This document shows positions 1 to 7,143 of a DNA stretch of 15,902 nucleotides, in pieces. Both the position numbers and the translations under genes were made by a program. This DNA comes from JBFKUL01 sp041635755 (GTDB lineage Bacteria > Pseudomonadota > Gammaproteobacteria > Burkholderiales > SG8-39): NCBI GenBank assembly GCA_041635755.1, contig JBFKUL010000041.1:1-15902 (forward strand), read 5' to 3'. The notes under the pieces were generated by a model. That model was not told the origin of the DNA, searched no databases, and was given only the letters and a program-made list of their open reading frames with translations. Positions within the stretch are counted from its first letter, which is position 1, and every line of letters begins with the position of its first letter.

Positions 1-1
1 C

Positions 2-178
2 GAGGACGTCGACCTGGACGATCTCAACCCCGAGTCGCTGTGGAAGTTCCGGGTGAAGGGCTTCGGCCCGCTACTGGTGGCGATGGACAGCCACGGCGAC
101 AGCCTCTACACGCACGTCAAGCAGGCGTCGCAGCAGCGCCGAAACGCCGCGCTGGCGGCGCTCGGCGTCAAACGCTAG
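2..178 (+). CDS. Fumarase/tartrate dehydratase-type hydratase, C-terminal fragment
   Basis: Only the last 58 codons are in the window; the gene starts off the left edge and ends with TAG at 176-178. The visible piece contains a segment reading LWKFRVKGFGPLLVAMDSHG followed by DSLY. This resembles the end of the Fumerase_C (beta) domain of class I fumarases and L(+)-tartrate dehydratases, where a Trp-Lys/Arg-x-x-Val stretch, a Phe-Pro-like turn and an Asp-x-x-Gly-Asn/Asp-Asp/Ser-hydrophobic motif close the domain. Members are oxygen-sensitive 4Fe-4S hydro-lyases that add water to fumarate or remove it from malate or tartrate. The Fe-S cysteines would lie upstream and cannot be checked. The tail is basic and ends in GVKR. 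It lies 200 bases before the TRAP operon on the same strand, so it may belong to the same pathway. Family assignment is moderately secure; the substrate is unknown. Confidence 0.6.
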   Translation, partial: EDVDLDDLNPESLWKFRVKGFGPLLVAMDSHGDSLYTHVKQASQQRRNAALAALGVKR

Positions 179-264
179 GCCGCATGCGCCGTAATGGTGC
201 ATCACGTCGAACTGGGCGGGCCGTGGCCGTCCGATTGCCCTTGAAGATAGTCCCTTCGAACCCG

Positions 265-274
265 TATCGCGATA
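265..274. promoter_or_regulatory. 10-bp palindrome, possible operator
   Basis: TATCGCGATA is a perfect palindrome about 35 bases upstream of the -35 box of the TRAP operon promoter. An activator or repressor could bind here. No regulator gene is present in the window and no known consensus was matched, so this is a weak call. The rest of the 179-378 gap shows no supportable gene. Confidence 0.25.
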
Positions 275-308
275 AGGTGAGGCGTTTTGCGAGATCGCGG
301 GAGCGCTG

Positions 309-337
309 TTGACCGTGCCCGCGGCGGTCACTAGACT
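309..337 (+). promoter_or_regulatory. Sigma-70 promoter of the TAXI-TRAP operon
   Basis: TTGACC (309-314) is followed, after a 17-base spacer, by TAGACT (332-337). The -35 matches five of six consensus bases, the -10 matches four of six, and the spacing is optimal. Transcription would start near 344 and give a leader of about 35 bases. The leader ends with the strong Shine-Dalgarno AGGAGG at 368-373, five bases before the ATG at 379. Confidence 0.6.
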
Positions 338-378
338 CCCCGCTCCGCAGCATCCAGAACATCCACTAGGAGGAAGCA

Positions 379-1335
379 ATGCGTAAGTTTGGCCTGTCAG
401 CCGCCCTGGCGGCCTGTGCGGCGTTCGCTCTGCCGGCGTCCGCGCAGAACATTTCAATCGGTACCGGCGGTACCGGCGGCGTGTACTACCCGCTCGGCGG
501 CGGCATCGCGGCGGTACTTTCGAAGCACGTGCCGGGCATGCAGGCAACCGCGGAAGTCACCGGCGGCTCGGTCGACAACCTGAAGCTGATCGGCAGCGGC
601 AAGCCCTACATCGGGCTGACGATGGTCGACGTCGCGCTGGACGCCGACAAAGGAGAGGATAAATTCAAGGGCAACCGTGTGCCGGTGCGCACACTGATGA
701 TCCTGTACCCGAACCGCATGCACATCGTCACGGTCGAGGGCACGGGCATCAACAAGATCGCCGACCTGAAGGGAAAGCGCATGTCCACCGGCTCGCCGGG
801 CAGCGCTACTGAGGTCATGGCGTTCCGCGTGCTCGAGGCGGCCGGCCTGGACAAGGACAAGGATGTGAAACGCGAGCGCCTCGGTGTCGCCGAGAGCGTG
901 AACGCAGTCAAGGACCGCAAGATCGAGGCCTTCTTCTGGGTCGGTGGCCTGCCCACCGCCGGTGTCACGGATCTGGCCAACACCCCGGGCACCACGGTCA
1001 AGCTGATCGACCACGCCGACCTCGTGCCGGCGATGAACCAGAAGTACGGCAACCTGTACATCAAGGATTCGATCCCGAAGGAGACCTACCGGGGCATGAG
1101 CGCCGACAACCATCAGGCCACGGTCATGAACATTCTCGTTGCGCACGAGAGCATGGATGACAAGACGGCTTACAACATCGTCAAGACGATCTTCGACAAG
1201 CGCGACGACCTGATCGCAGTTCATAAGGAAGCGGCGAACTTCAAGTTGGAGAACCAGAAGGCTGCGGCTTCGCCGGTTCCATTCCATCCCGGAGCGCTCA
1301 AGTACTTTGCCGAGAAGGGCGTCAAGCTGAACTAG
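379..1335 (+). CDS. TAXI family TRAP transporter solute-binding protein
   Basis: This 318-residue periplasmic receptor captures a substrate, usually an organic acid, and delivers it to the TRAP permease encoded next. A Sec signal peptide is clear: MRK at the start, a hydrophobic core rich in Ala and Leu, and an A-S-A cleavage site after residue 22. The mature protein opens with the TAXI signature region (ISIGTGGTGGVYYPLGG), in which the Gly-Thr-Gly-Gly repeat and Tyr-Tyr-Pro are characteristic. The length is normal for the family (about 310-330). The start is fixed by AGGAGG at 368-373. The receptor is separated from its permease by 118 bases holding a terminator. This fits the usual need for more receptor than permease. 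Ligands of TAXI receptors are known for few members and cannot be read from this sequence. Confidence 0.93.
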   Translation: MRKFGLSAALAACAAFALPASAQNISIGTGGTGGVYYPLGGGIAAVLSKHVPGMQATAEVTGGSVDNLKLIGSGKPYIGLTMVDVALDADKGEDKFKGNRVPVRTLMILYPNRMHIVTVEGTGINKIADLKGKRMSTGSPGSATEVMAFRVLEAAGLDKDKDVKRERLGVAESVNAVKDRKIEAFFWVGGLPTAGVTDLANTPGTTVKLIDHADLVPAMNQKYGNLYIKDSIPKETYRGMSADNHQATVMNILVAHESMDDKTAYNIVKTIFDKRDDLIAVHKEAANFKLENQKAAASPVPFHPGALKYFAEKGVKLN

Positions 1336-1347
1336 CGCCCTCTGACC

Positions 1348-1414
1348 AAGGCCCCGTCCCCGTCGCGCGCGAGCAGGTTCGCGCGCGCGGAGTCCAACGG
1401 GGCCTTTTTGTTTT
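1348..1414 (+). terminator. Intrinsic terminator between receptor and permease genes
   Basis: The outer arms AAGGCCCCGT (1348-1357) and ACGGGGCCTT (1397-1406) are perfectly complementary. An inner perfect stem CGCGCGCG (1364-1371 with 1380-1387) has an 8-base loop. The hairpin runs into a tract of five T, one G and four T (1405-1414). Its position, inside what is otherwise one transport and catabolic operon, suggests partial termination that lowers expression of the downstream genes relative to the receptor. The remaining bases up to 1453 contain no convincing promoter. Confidence 0.8.
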
Positions 1415-1453
1415 GCGCTGCATTGCGTGGTTTGATCCGCTTGCGAGGCCGAC

Positions 1454-3496
1454 ATGAGCACCGAGCATCCGCACCTGCAGCATCAACCCGACGCCGAGGT
1501 CAGTGAAGACGCGCTGCACCGTGCCGAGGAGTTCATCGAGGAGGAAGAGGGCCATGCCAACAAGCTGACGGGCTGGCTGGCGGCGTTCCTTACCTTCGCG
1601 GCGGTCGCCATGTCGGCGTTTCACCTCTATACCGCCTATGCCATCGTGCCGACGCAGACGCTGCGACCGCTGCACGTCGCGATGGTGCTGTTCGTTTGCT
1701 TTATCGCCTTCCCGATCTCCGGGCGCTTTCGCCACCGCGTCATGTGGTGGGACTGGCTCGCCTGCCTGCTATCGATCGCGATCGTCGCGTACCTGATCCA
1801 GGGCGGCGACGACTTCACCGACCGCAACACCTCGCCCAACCGGTGGGACATCGTGTTCGGGGTGGGTCTGATCGTCCTGGTGCTCGAGGCCATGCGGCGC
1901 ACCAACGGCTGGATCATGCCGGCGGTGACGATCTCCTTCGTCCTGTACGCCTTGTTTGGCGCCTACTTGCCCGAGCCCTGGACGCACAAGGGCTACGAGG
2001 TCGGCCGCCTCATCGGCCACATGTACATGACGCTCGAGGGCATCTACGGTGTGGCGGTCGATGTGTCCTCATCGCTCATCATCCTGTTCACGATTTTCGG
2101 CGCCTTCCTGCAGTACTCGGGCGCCGGCAAGTTCTTCATCGACTTCTCGTTCTCGGCCATGGGCGGCAAGCCCACCGGCGCGGGACGTACCGTGGTGCTG
2201 GCGTCGTTCCTGCTCGGCGGGCCCTCGGGCTCGGGGGTGGCCACCACCGTGACGCTCGGTTCGGTGGCTTACCCGATGCTCGCCAAGGTCGGTTACGACA
2301 AGAACGCGGCAGGTGGCCTGCTTGCAGCCGGCGGCCTGGGTGCGATCATTTCGCCGCCGGTGCTCGGCGCCGCGGCGTTCCTGATCGCCGAGTTCCTCAA
2401 GATCTCGTACCTCGACGTGATCGTGATGGCGATCATCCCGACCTGTCTGTTCTACCTCGCGCTGTTCCTGATGGTCGAGATCGACGCGCGCAAGTACGGC
2501 ATGTCGAGCACCGCGTTCGCCAAGGTCGATACGGTCTGGAACCTGACCAAGAACTACTGGTTCCACTTCCTGTCGCTCGTTTCGATCGTCGCGTTCATGC
2601 TGATGGGTTTCTCGCCCGTGCTGTCGGTGTTCTGGGCGACGGTGGTCGCCTTTGTCACCAGCTTCCTGCATCGGGATTGCGCGCTTATCTCGTACGACGT
2701 GTTTCGCGGCCGCGTGCCGTTCGTTCGCGGCATCCTCGGCTCGAACGTCGTCAAGGCCATGGAGGGAGGCTCGATCGGAGTGATCAACGTCGCGGCGACT
2801 TGCGCCGGAGCGGGGATCATCGTCGGGGTGGTGACGCTCACCGGCCTGGGCCTCAAGTTCAGCACCATCGTGATCGATTACGCCGGCGGCTCGCTGCTGC
2901 TCACGGCCATCTACACCGCGCTGGTGGTGTGGATCGTCGGCCTCGCGGTTCCGGTGACCGCCTCGTACATCATCTGCGCGGTGATCGCGGCGCCGGCGCT
3001 GATCAAGCTCGGCGTGCCGGATTTCGCTGCGCACATGTTCATCTTCTACTACGCGGTCCTTTCAGAGGTCTCCCCGCCCACGGCGCTCTCGCCGTTCGCC
3101 GCCGCGGCGATCACCGGCGGTGATCCGTACAAAACCACGTTGCAATGCTGGAAGTACACGGTGCCGGCATTTCTCGTACCCTTCATGTTCGTGCTCGATC
3201 CGGCGGGCCAGGGGCTGCTGCTGACGGGCTCGCTCAAGAACCTCGCCAACGCGGACTGGATGTCGATCGCCACGGTGACCTTCACCGCGGCCGCAGGCAT
3301 TGCCGCGCTCGCCGCCGGCTTCCAGGGCTGGGCGCTCAAACGCGCCAATCTGCTCGAGCGCTGGATGCTGATCGCCGCGGGCGTCATGCTTGTCTACATC
3401 AACCCGACCACCGATATCATCGGCTTCGGCCTGATCGCCACGGTCATCGCAATGCAGCTGATCCGGCGCCCGTCCGTGCCGGCGGCCCCCGCGTAA
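1454..3496 (+). CDS. TRAP transporter fused permease (4TM/12TM, DctQM type)
   Basis: This 680-residue inner-membrane protein fuses the small (4TM, DctQ-like) and large (12TM, DctM-like) TRAP subunits, as is usual for TAXI systems. It should drive uptake with an ion gradient. The first ~38 residues are hydrophilic and acidic, with an EEFIEEEEG stretch. Hydrophobic segments then follow in series from about residue 40 to the C-terminus. The DctM-type core is recognisable around residues 255-315, with GGPSGSGVATTV, a YPMLAKVGYD segment and GAIISPPVLGAAAFLIAE. These match the Gly-rich, Pro-Pro-containing family motifs. The Shine-Dalgarno before the ATG is weak (GAGG). It ends with TAA three bases before the flavoprotein ATG, so the two are surely co-transcribed and probably translationally coupled. 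Confidence 0.93.
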   Translation: MSTEHPHLQHQPDAEVSEDALHRAEEFIEEEEGHANKLTGWLAAFLTFAAVAMSAFHLYTAYAIVPTQTLRPLHVAMVLFVCFIAFPISGRFRHRVMWWDWLACLLSIAIVAYLIQGGDDFTDRNTSPNRWDIVFGVGLIVLVLEAMRRTNGWIMPAVTISFVLYALFGAYLPEPWTHKGYEVGRLIGHMYMTLEGIYGVAVDVSSSLIILFTIFGAFLQYSGAGKFFIDFSFSAMGGKPTGAGRTVVLASFLLGGPSGSGVATTVTLGSVAYPMLAKVGYDKNAAGGLLAAGGLGAIISPPVLGAAAFLIAEFLKISYLDVIVMAIIPTCLFYLALFLMVEIDARKYGMSSTAFAKVDTVWNLTKNYWFHFLSLVSIVAFMLMGFSPVLSVFWATVVAFVTSFLHRDCALISYDVFRGRVPFVRGILGSNVVKAMEGGSIGVINVAATCAGAGIIVGVVTLTGLGLKFSTIVIDYAGGSLLLTAIYTALVVWIVGLAVPVTASYIICAVIAAPALIKLGVPDFAAHMFIFYYAVLSEVSPPTALSPFAAAAITGGDPYKTTLQCWKYTVPAFLVPFMFVLDPAGQGLLLTGSLKNLANADWMSIATVTFTAAAGIAALAAGFQGWALKRANLLERWMLIAAGVMLVYINPTTDIIGFGLIATVIAMQLIRRPSVPAAPA

Positions 3497-3499
3497 CGC

Positions 3500-5236
3500 A
3501 TGCGTGAAATCTCGACCGACATCCTGATTCTCGGCTCGGGCGGCGCCGGACTGTTTGCAGCGCTGCATGCGCACAAGGCGGCACCCGAGCTCTCGATCAC
3601 CGTTGCCGTAAAAGGCCTGCTTGGAAAGTGCGGCTGCACGAGAATGGTGCAGGGCGGCTACAACGTCGCGCTCGCGAAGGAAGACTCCGTCGAGCGCCAC
3701 TTCATGGATACCATCGAGGGCGGCAAGTGGCTGCCGCACCAGGAGCTCGCCTGGAAGCTGGTGACGCTGGCGGTGGAGCGCATTCGCGAGCTCGAGAACG
3801 AGCTGGGCTGCTTCTTCGACCGCAATCCCGACGGCACTGTGCACCAGAAGGCCTTTGCCGGCCAGACCTTCGACCGCACGGTGCACAAGGGCGATCTCAC
3901 CGGCATCGAGATCATCAACCGGCTCGCCGAGCAGGTCTGGGCTCGGAACATTGCGCGGCTCGAGGAGCACCGCGCGGTCGAGCTGGTGAAGAACAAGGCG
4001 GGCGACGCGCTCTCGGGCGCGCTCCTGATCGACATGCGCTCCGGCGAGTTTGTGTTCGTACGCGCCAAGGCGTTGCTGCTCGCGACCGGCGGCGGCCCGA
4101 CCATGTACAAGTACCACACGCCCTCGGGCGACAAGAGCTGCGACGGCCTGGCGATGGGGCTGCGCGCTGGGCTGCGGCTGCGCGACATGGAAATGGTGCA
4201 GTTCCATCCGACCGGCCTGCTTGCGGGCCCGCACACGCGGATGACCGGCACGGTGCTCGAGGAGGGCTTGCGCGGGGCCGGTGGGTACCTGCTGAACGGC
4301 GCCAAGGAGCGCTTCATGCAGGGCTACGACCCCAAGCTCGAACGCGCTACGCGCGACATCGTTTCGCGCGCCATGTTCACCGAGATGCGCGCCGGGCGCG
4401 TGTCGCCGAATGGCGGCTTGTACATCTCGATGTCGCACCTCGGGCCCAAGACCGTGCGCAAGACCTTCAAGGGCATGGTCGAGCGCTGCGCCGATTGCGG
4501 CTTCGATCTGGCGGGCGGTGTGGTCGAAGTGGTGCCCACCGCACACTACATGATGGGCGGCATCGAATTCGAGCCCGATTGCCGTACCCAGTTGCCGGGC
4601 CTGTTCGTCGCGGGGGAGGATGCGGGTGGCGTGCACGGCGCGAACCGGCTCGGTGGCAACGGCGTGGCGAACTCGACGGTTTTTGGCGCGGTCGCTGGCG
4701 ACGCAATGGCCGAATGGATTGGTCGCGACGGCAGAAAAGGACCGGATCCGAATCGCGCCGTGATCGACGCAGCGGTGACGCGCTGCGAGCGTCCGCTAAC
4801 GCGCCGCGCAAAGGCCGGCGCCACGTCCAACGCGCTCGAGCCGTTGCGCGAGCGGCTCCACGACGTGATGTGGGAGAAGGTCGGCATCATCCGCGACGGC
4901 GCGCAGCTCGCCGAGGCCGTCTCGGAACTCGCTGCGATCGATGCGGTACTGGACGAGTGCGCGCTTGGCAGCGGCAGCCGCGCGTTCAACCTGTCGTGGC
5001 ACGACTGGATGAACCTGAAGAGCCTGGTCGAGGTGAGCGATGTGATCGCGCAAGCGGCGCGGGCGCGCGAGGATTCGTGCGGCGCGCACTTTCGCGCCGA
5101 CTTTCCCGAGTCCGGGCCGCTCGAGCGCTCGGCGTTCACCAGCGCGTTGCGCGCCGGGAACAAGCTCGAGATCGAGATGAAGCCGGTCGCCTTCAGCCGC
5201 GTGCGGCCCGGGCAGTCATTGCTCGAGGCGGCATGA
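3500..5236 (+). CDS. FAD-binding FrdA/SdhA-family flavoprotein
   Basis: This 578-residue flavoprotein belongs to the fumarate reductase/succinate dehydrogenase/L-aspartate oxidase superfamily and has no signal peptide. The N-terminal dinucleotide fold shows GSGGAG at 12-17. Residues that bind and convert dicarboxylates in FrdA have counterparts here: His236 in QFHPTG, Glu255 and Arg258 in LEEGLRGAGG, Arg285 in TRDIVS, His349 in HYMMGG and Arg383 in GANRLGGN. It therefore probably oxidises or reduces a succinate-like substrate. The histidine that covalently holds FAD in FrdA/SdhA (before TVAAQGG) aligns with Cys46, so FAD is probably non-covalent. A CxxC pair lies at Cys330 and Cys333. No Fe-S subunit or membrane anchor is encoded nearby. 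The Glu that contacts the amino group in L-aspartate oxidase (REGG) seems replaced by Phe119, which argues against an amino-acid oxidase. The electron acceptor and substrate are unknown. Confidence 0.85.
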   Translation: MREISTDILILGSGGAGLFAALHAHKAAPELSITVAVKGLLGKCGCTRMVQGGYNVALAKEDSVERHFMDTIEGGKWLPHQELAWKLVTLAVERIRELENELGCFFDRNPDGTVHQKAFAGQTFDRTVHKGDLTGIEIINRLAEQVWARNIARLEEHRAVELVKNKAGDALSGALLIDMRSGEFVFVRAKALLLATGGGPTMYKYHTPSGDKSCDGLAMGLRAGLRLRDMEMVQFHPTGLLAGPHTRMTGTVLEEGLRGAGGYLLNGAKERFMQGYDPKLERATRDIVSRAMFTEMRAGRVSPNGGLYISMSHLGPKTVRKTFKGMVERCADCGFDLAGGVVEVVPTAHYMMGGIEFEPDCRTQLPGLFVAGEDAGGVHGANRLGGNGVANSTVFGAVAGDAMAEWIGRDGRKGPDPNRAVIDAAVTRCERPLTRRAKAGATSNALEPLRERLHDVMWEKVGIIRDGAQLAEAVSELAAIDAVLDECALGSGSRAFNLSWHDWMNLKSLVEVSDVIAQAARAREDSCGAHFRADFPESGPLERSAFTSALRAGNKLEIEMKPVAFSRVRPGQSLLEAA

Positions 5237-5255
5237 GAGTGGCGGTGGGTGTGTC

Positions 5256-5783
5256 ATGACGCTCGACTGGCCGCTCGAGATTCACCGCGTGCTGTCAGGG
5301 GCGCACGTGCGCCTGGTGGGCTACGTGCCCGATGCCGGCCATAAGCGGCTGATCGAGCTGTGCCATGCCGACCACGCGATGCGGGCAGTCACGCTCACCA
5401 CGGAGGAAGATGGCATCGGCCTTGCGACCGGTGGCTGGCTGGCCGGTGAGCGCAGCGTGCTGCTGATGCAATCGAGCGGCGTGGGCAACATCATCAACGC
5501 GCTCGGTACGGTGCGCGAGTGCCGCATTCCGCTGCCGATGATCGTTACCATGCGTGGCGAGCACGGCGAGTTCAATCCCTGGCAGGTGCCGATGGGCCAG
5601 GCGACCCCGGCAGTGCTCGAGGCGATGGGCGTCGTGGTGCATCCGGTGCGCGAAGCCGACCAGCTCGGCGCCGCCGTAGATGCGGCGCTGCGGCTCGCGT
5701 TCAACAGCTATGCCGCCGTGGCGGTGCTCCTCTCGCAGCGCATCATCGGCATCAAGAGCTTCCAGGAGCAAGCCGGGCAATGA
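5256..5783 (+). CDS. ThDP-dependent decarboxylase alpha subunit (sulfopyruvate decarboxylase ComD-like)
   Basis: This 175-residue protein is the pyrimidine-binding half of a split thiamine-diphosphate decarboxylase of the sulfopyruvate/phosphonopyruvate decarboxylase family. It shows YVPDAGHKRLIE near residues 23-34. The catalytic Glu50 lies in TTEEDGIGLATG and would activate the aminopyrimidine ring. LLMQSSGVGNIINAL (about 69-83) and MRGEHGEFNPWQVPMGQ (about 99-115) are family hallmarks. The partner beta subunit follows directly, with an ATGA overlap, so the active enzyme is presumably a hetero-oligomer with the active site at the subunit interface. The ATG at 5256 lies 19 bases after the flavoprotein stop, behind a G-rich but imperfect ribosome site. 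The reaction is decarboxylation of a 2-oxoacid. Sulfopyruvate is one candidate; phosphonopyruvate or oxaloacetate-like acids cannot be excluded. Confidence 0.85.
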   Translation: MTLDWPLEIHRVLSGAHVRLVGYVPDAGHKRLIELCHADHAMRAVTLTTEEDGIGLATGGWLAGERSVLLMQSSGVGNIINALGTVRECRIPLPMIVTMRGEHGEFNPWQVPMGQATPAVLEAMGVVVHPVREADQLGAAVDAALRLAFNSYAAVAVLLSQRIIGIKSFQEQAGQ

Positions 5784-6370
5784 GTGTGAAACTGAACCGC
5801 CGCGACGTTGCGGCCGCGCTGCTTGCCGATCGAGGAACGCTGCTGGTCATCGCCGGACTCGGATCGACCGCATGGGACTGCACTGCAGCGGGAGACCACC
5901 CGCTGACGTTTCCCCTTTGGGGCGCGATGGGGCAGGCGGCGATGATGGGTCTGGGACTCGCGTTGGCGCAACCCGAGCGGCGCGTGCTGGTGATCACCGG
6001 CGATGGCGAGATGCTGATGGGTCTGGGCTCGCTCGCCACCATCGGCGTGCAAAAACCCGAGAACCTAAGCGTGGTCGTGATCGACAACGAGCGCTACGGC
6101 GAAACCGGCATGCAGCAGACGCACACCGCGCACGGCGTCGACCTCGCTGCGGTGGCGCGCGCATGCGGATTCACTCACGCCGAGACCGTCACTGCAACGC
6201 AGGGACTCGCGCCGCTGCGCCGGGCGATCCACGAGCGGCCCGGGCCGAACTTCGCCGCCGTGAAAGTCGCCGCCGAGAAGATTCCGCTGGTGTTGCCGCC
6301 GCGGGACGGTGCCCTGCTCAAGGCCCGCTTTCGGCGCGCCTTGCTGGGCGAGGCCGCCGATCAGCAGTAG
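5780..6370 (+). CDS. ThDP-dependent decarboxylase beta subunit (ComE-like)
   Basis: This 196-residue protein is the diphosphate-binding half of the split decarboxylase. The thiamine-diphosphate/Mg signature is complete: GDG at 74-76, then about 26 residues, then Asn103 in IDNERYGETG. The Trp-Gly-Ala-Met-Gly-Gln stretch (47-52) and the following Gly/Ala-rich helix are also typical. The start is set by the ATGA overlap with the alpha stop at 5781-5783, implying coupled translation in fixed ratio. The length is normal for a ComE-type subunit. It is the last gene of the plus-strand operon. Only 21 bases separate its stop from the stop of the convergent minus-strand hydrolase, and no clear terminator hairpin is visible there. 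Product specificity is inferred from family resemblance only. Confidence 0.85.
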   Translation: MSVKLNRRDVAAALLADRGTLLVIAGLGSTAWDCTAAGDHPLTFPLWGAMGQAAMMGLGLALAQPERRVLVITGDGEMLMGLGSLATIGVQKPENLSVVVIDNERYGETGMQQTHTAHGVDLAAVARACGFTHAETVTATQGLAPLRRAIHERPGPNFAAVKVAAEKIPLVLPPRDGALLKARFRRALLGEAADQQ

Positions 6371-6391
6371 ACGCGTCTTCGGGCGCGCAGC

Positions 6392-7060
6392 TTAGCCGAC
6401 GTACTTTCGGAAGAACTCGATGGTGCGCTCGCGTGCGAGCTTCGCGCTCGCCGCATCGTGGGAGCCGCGCTGGTCGCAGTTGAAACCGTGCTCCGCAGGA
6501 TAAATATGGATCGTTTGGCGCGGATGCGCAGCGCGTAGCTTTTCGACCCCGGCGAGCGGGATATGCGCGTCCTTCTCGCCGAAATGAAACATCACAGGGC
6601 ATTTAGGCTGCTCGCCGATCGCGTCGGTGACGCCGCCGCCGTAGTAAGGCGCGGCGGCCGAGAGTCCGGCCACCCTTGCGGCCGCCATCCAGGCGACGTA
6701 ACCGCCCCAGCAGTAACCGACGATGCCGACCTTTCCGCCTTCGCTCGCCGCCTTCACTGCCGCATCCACATCCAGCATCGCGGTGTCCACGGTGCACTTG
6801 TTCTTGAGCGCGATGCCCGCCTCGCGGTCCTTCTGCTCGTAGCCGAGATTGACGTTCCTTTTCACGCGGTCGAACATCGCCGGCGCAATCGCCAGATAGC
6901 CGTCGGCGGCGTAGCCGTCGGCCACCGAGCAAATGTGGCTGTTAACGCCGAAGATTTCCTGCACCACGACGATGCCGCCGCGCGGCTTGCCCTTCGGCTC
7001 GGCGCGGTACGCGGCAAACGCGTGTGCGTCGGACGCCTTGAGCTGGATTTGCTTGCCCAT
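6392..7060 (-). CDS. Dienelactone hydrolase family protein
   Basis: This 222-residue cytosolic alpha/beta-hydrolase has a dienelactone-hydrolase layout. The Cys-Asp-His triad is visible: Cys117 in GIVGYCWGG, Asp164 in HFGEKDAHIP and His191 in YPAEHGFN. Glu35 in VVVQEIFGVN is the conserved residue that stabilises the thiolate in this family. Characterised members open dienelactones in chlorocatechol breakdown, but many hydrolyse other esters or lactones, and no catechol genes are present here. The start at 7060 (MGKQIQL) is chosen because AAGGAGGAG lies 4 bases upstream (7065-7073). A longer in-frame ATG at 7090 overlaps the probable -10 box and is unlikely. The gene sits convergent to the ThDP subunits and divergent from the Ldh2-type gene, so its link to that pathway is by neighbourhood only. 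Confidence 0.9.
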   Translation of the reverse strand: MGKQIQLKASDAHAFAAYRAEPKGKPRGGIVVVQEIFGVNSHICSVADGYAADGYLAIAPAMFDRVKRNVNLGYEQKDREAGIALKNKCTVDTAMLDVDAAVKAASEGGKVGIVGYCWGGYVAWMAAARVAGLSAAAPYYGGGVTDAIGEQPKCPVMFHFGEKDAHIPLAGVEKLRAAHPRQTIHIYPAEHGFNCDQRGSHDAASAKLARERTIEFFRKYVG

Positions 7061-7088
7061 GAATCTCCTCCTTGCGAGTTCAGGGTCC

Positions 7089-7094
7089 ATTCTA
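7089..7094 (-). promoter_or_regulatory. -10 box for the dienelactone hydrolase gene
   Basis: TAGAAT on the minus strand lies 28 bases before the chosen ATG. It would start transcription near 7082 and leave a short leader that carries the AAGGAGGAG ribosome site. No good -35 was found. It overlaps the upstream ATG at 7088-7090, which supports the shorter protein. Confidence 0.4.
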
Positions 7095-7130
7095 GGGCGT
7101 TTCGCGCCGCTTCGCCGAGCCTCGCGCAGG

Positions 7131-7136
7131 TAGAAT
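7131..7136 (+). promoter_or_regulatory. -10 box abutting the Ldh2-type start
   Basis: TAGAAT ends 7 bases before the ATG at 7144, so transcription would begin at or next to the start codon. There is no Shine-Dalgarno and no clear -35 box. A leaderless mRNA is the simplest reading. Confidence 0.45.
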
Positions 7137-7143
7137 TCCGCGC

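Noticed and set aside
40..362. Open frames on both strands over the hydratase end and the 179-378 gap (for example 40-312 plus, 168-362 minus)
   Set aside because: Their composition is that of high-GC shadow frames, they have no recognisable motif, and they overlap the clear hydratase frame and the promoter.
460..481. Tandem GGTACCGGC repeat near the start of the TAXI gene
   Set aside because: It encodes the conserved Gly-Thr-Gly-Gly-Thr-Gly-Gly motif of TAXI receptors, so protein constraint explains it.
454..1461. Minus-strand open frame of 335 codons opposite the TAXI receptor gene
   Set aside because: Arg/His/Asp-rich antisense translation of a well-supported gene; such frames are expected in high-GC coding DNA.
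1696..3123. Plus-strand 475-codon frame inside the TRAP permease
   Set aside because: An out-of-frame shadow; the permease frame has clear membrane segments and family motifs.
3500..5236. L-aspartate (or L-cysteate) oxidase, suggested by the missing covalent histidine
   Set aside because: The Glu in the REGG segment that contacts the substrate amino group in NadB seems replaced by Phe119, and the surrounding FAGQTFDRT stretch looks more like FrdA/SdhA.
3062..5259. Long frames overlapping the flavoprotein (524 codons on minus, 543 codons on plus)
   Set aside because: Both are Arg/Ala/His-rich shadows without motifs, while the flavoprotein frame keeps every active-site residue.
7061..7090. 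Longer N-terminus for the dienelactone hydrolase starting at 7090
   Set aside because: The ATG overlaps a probable -10 box, and the shorter start has a near-perfect Shine-Dalgarno and matches the family N-terminus.
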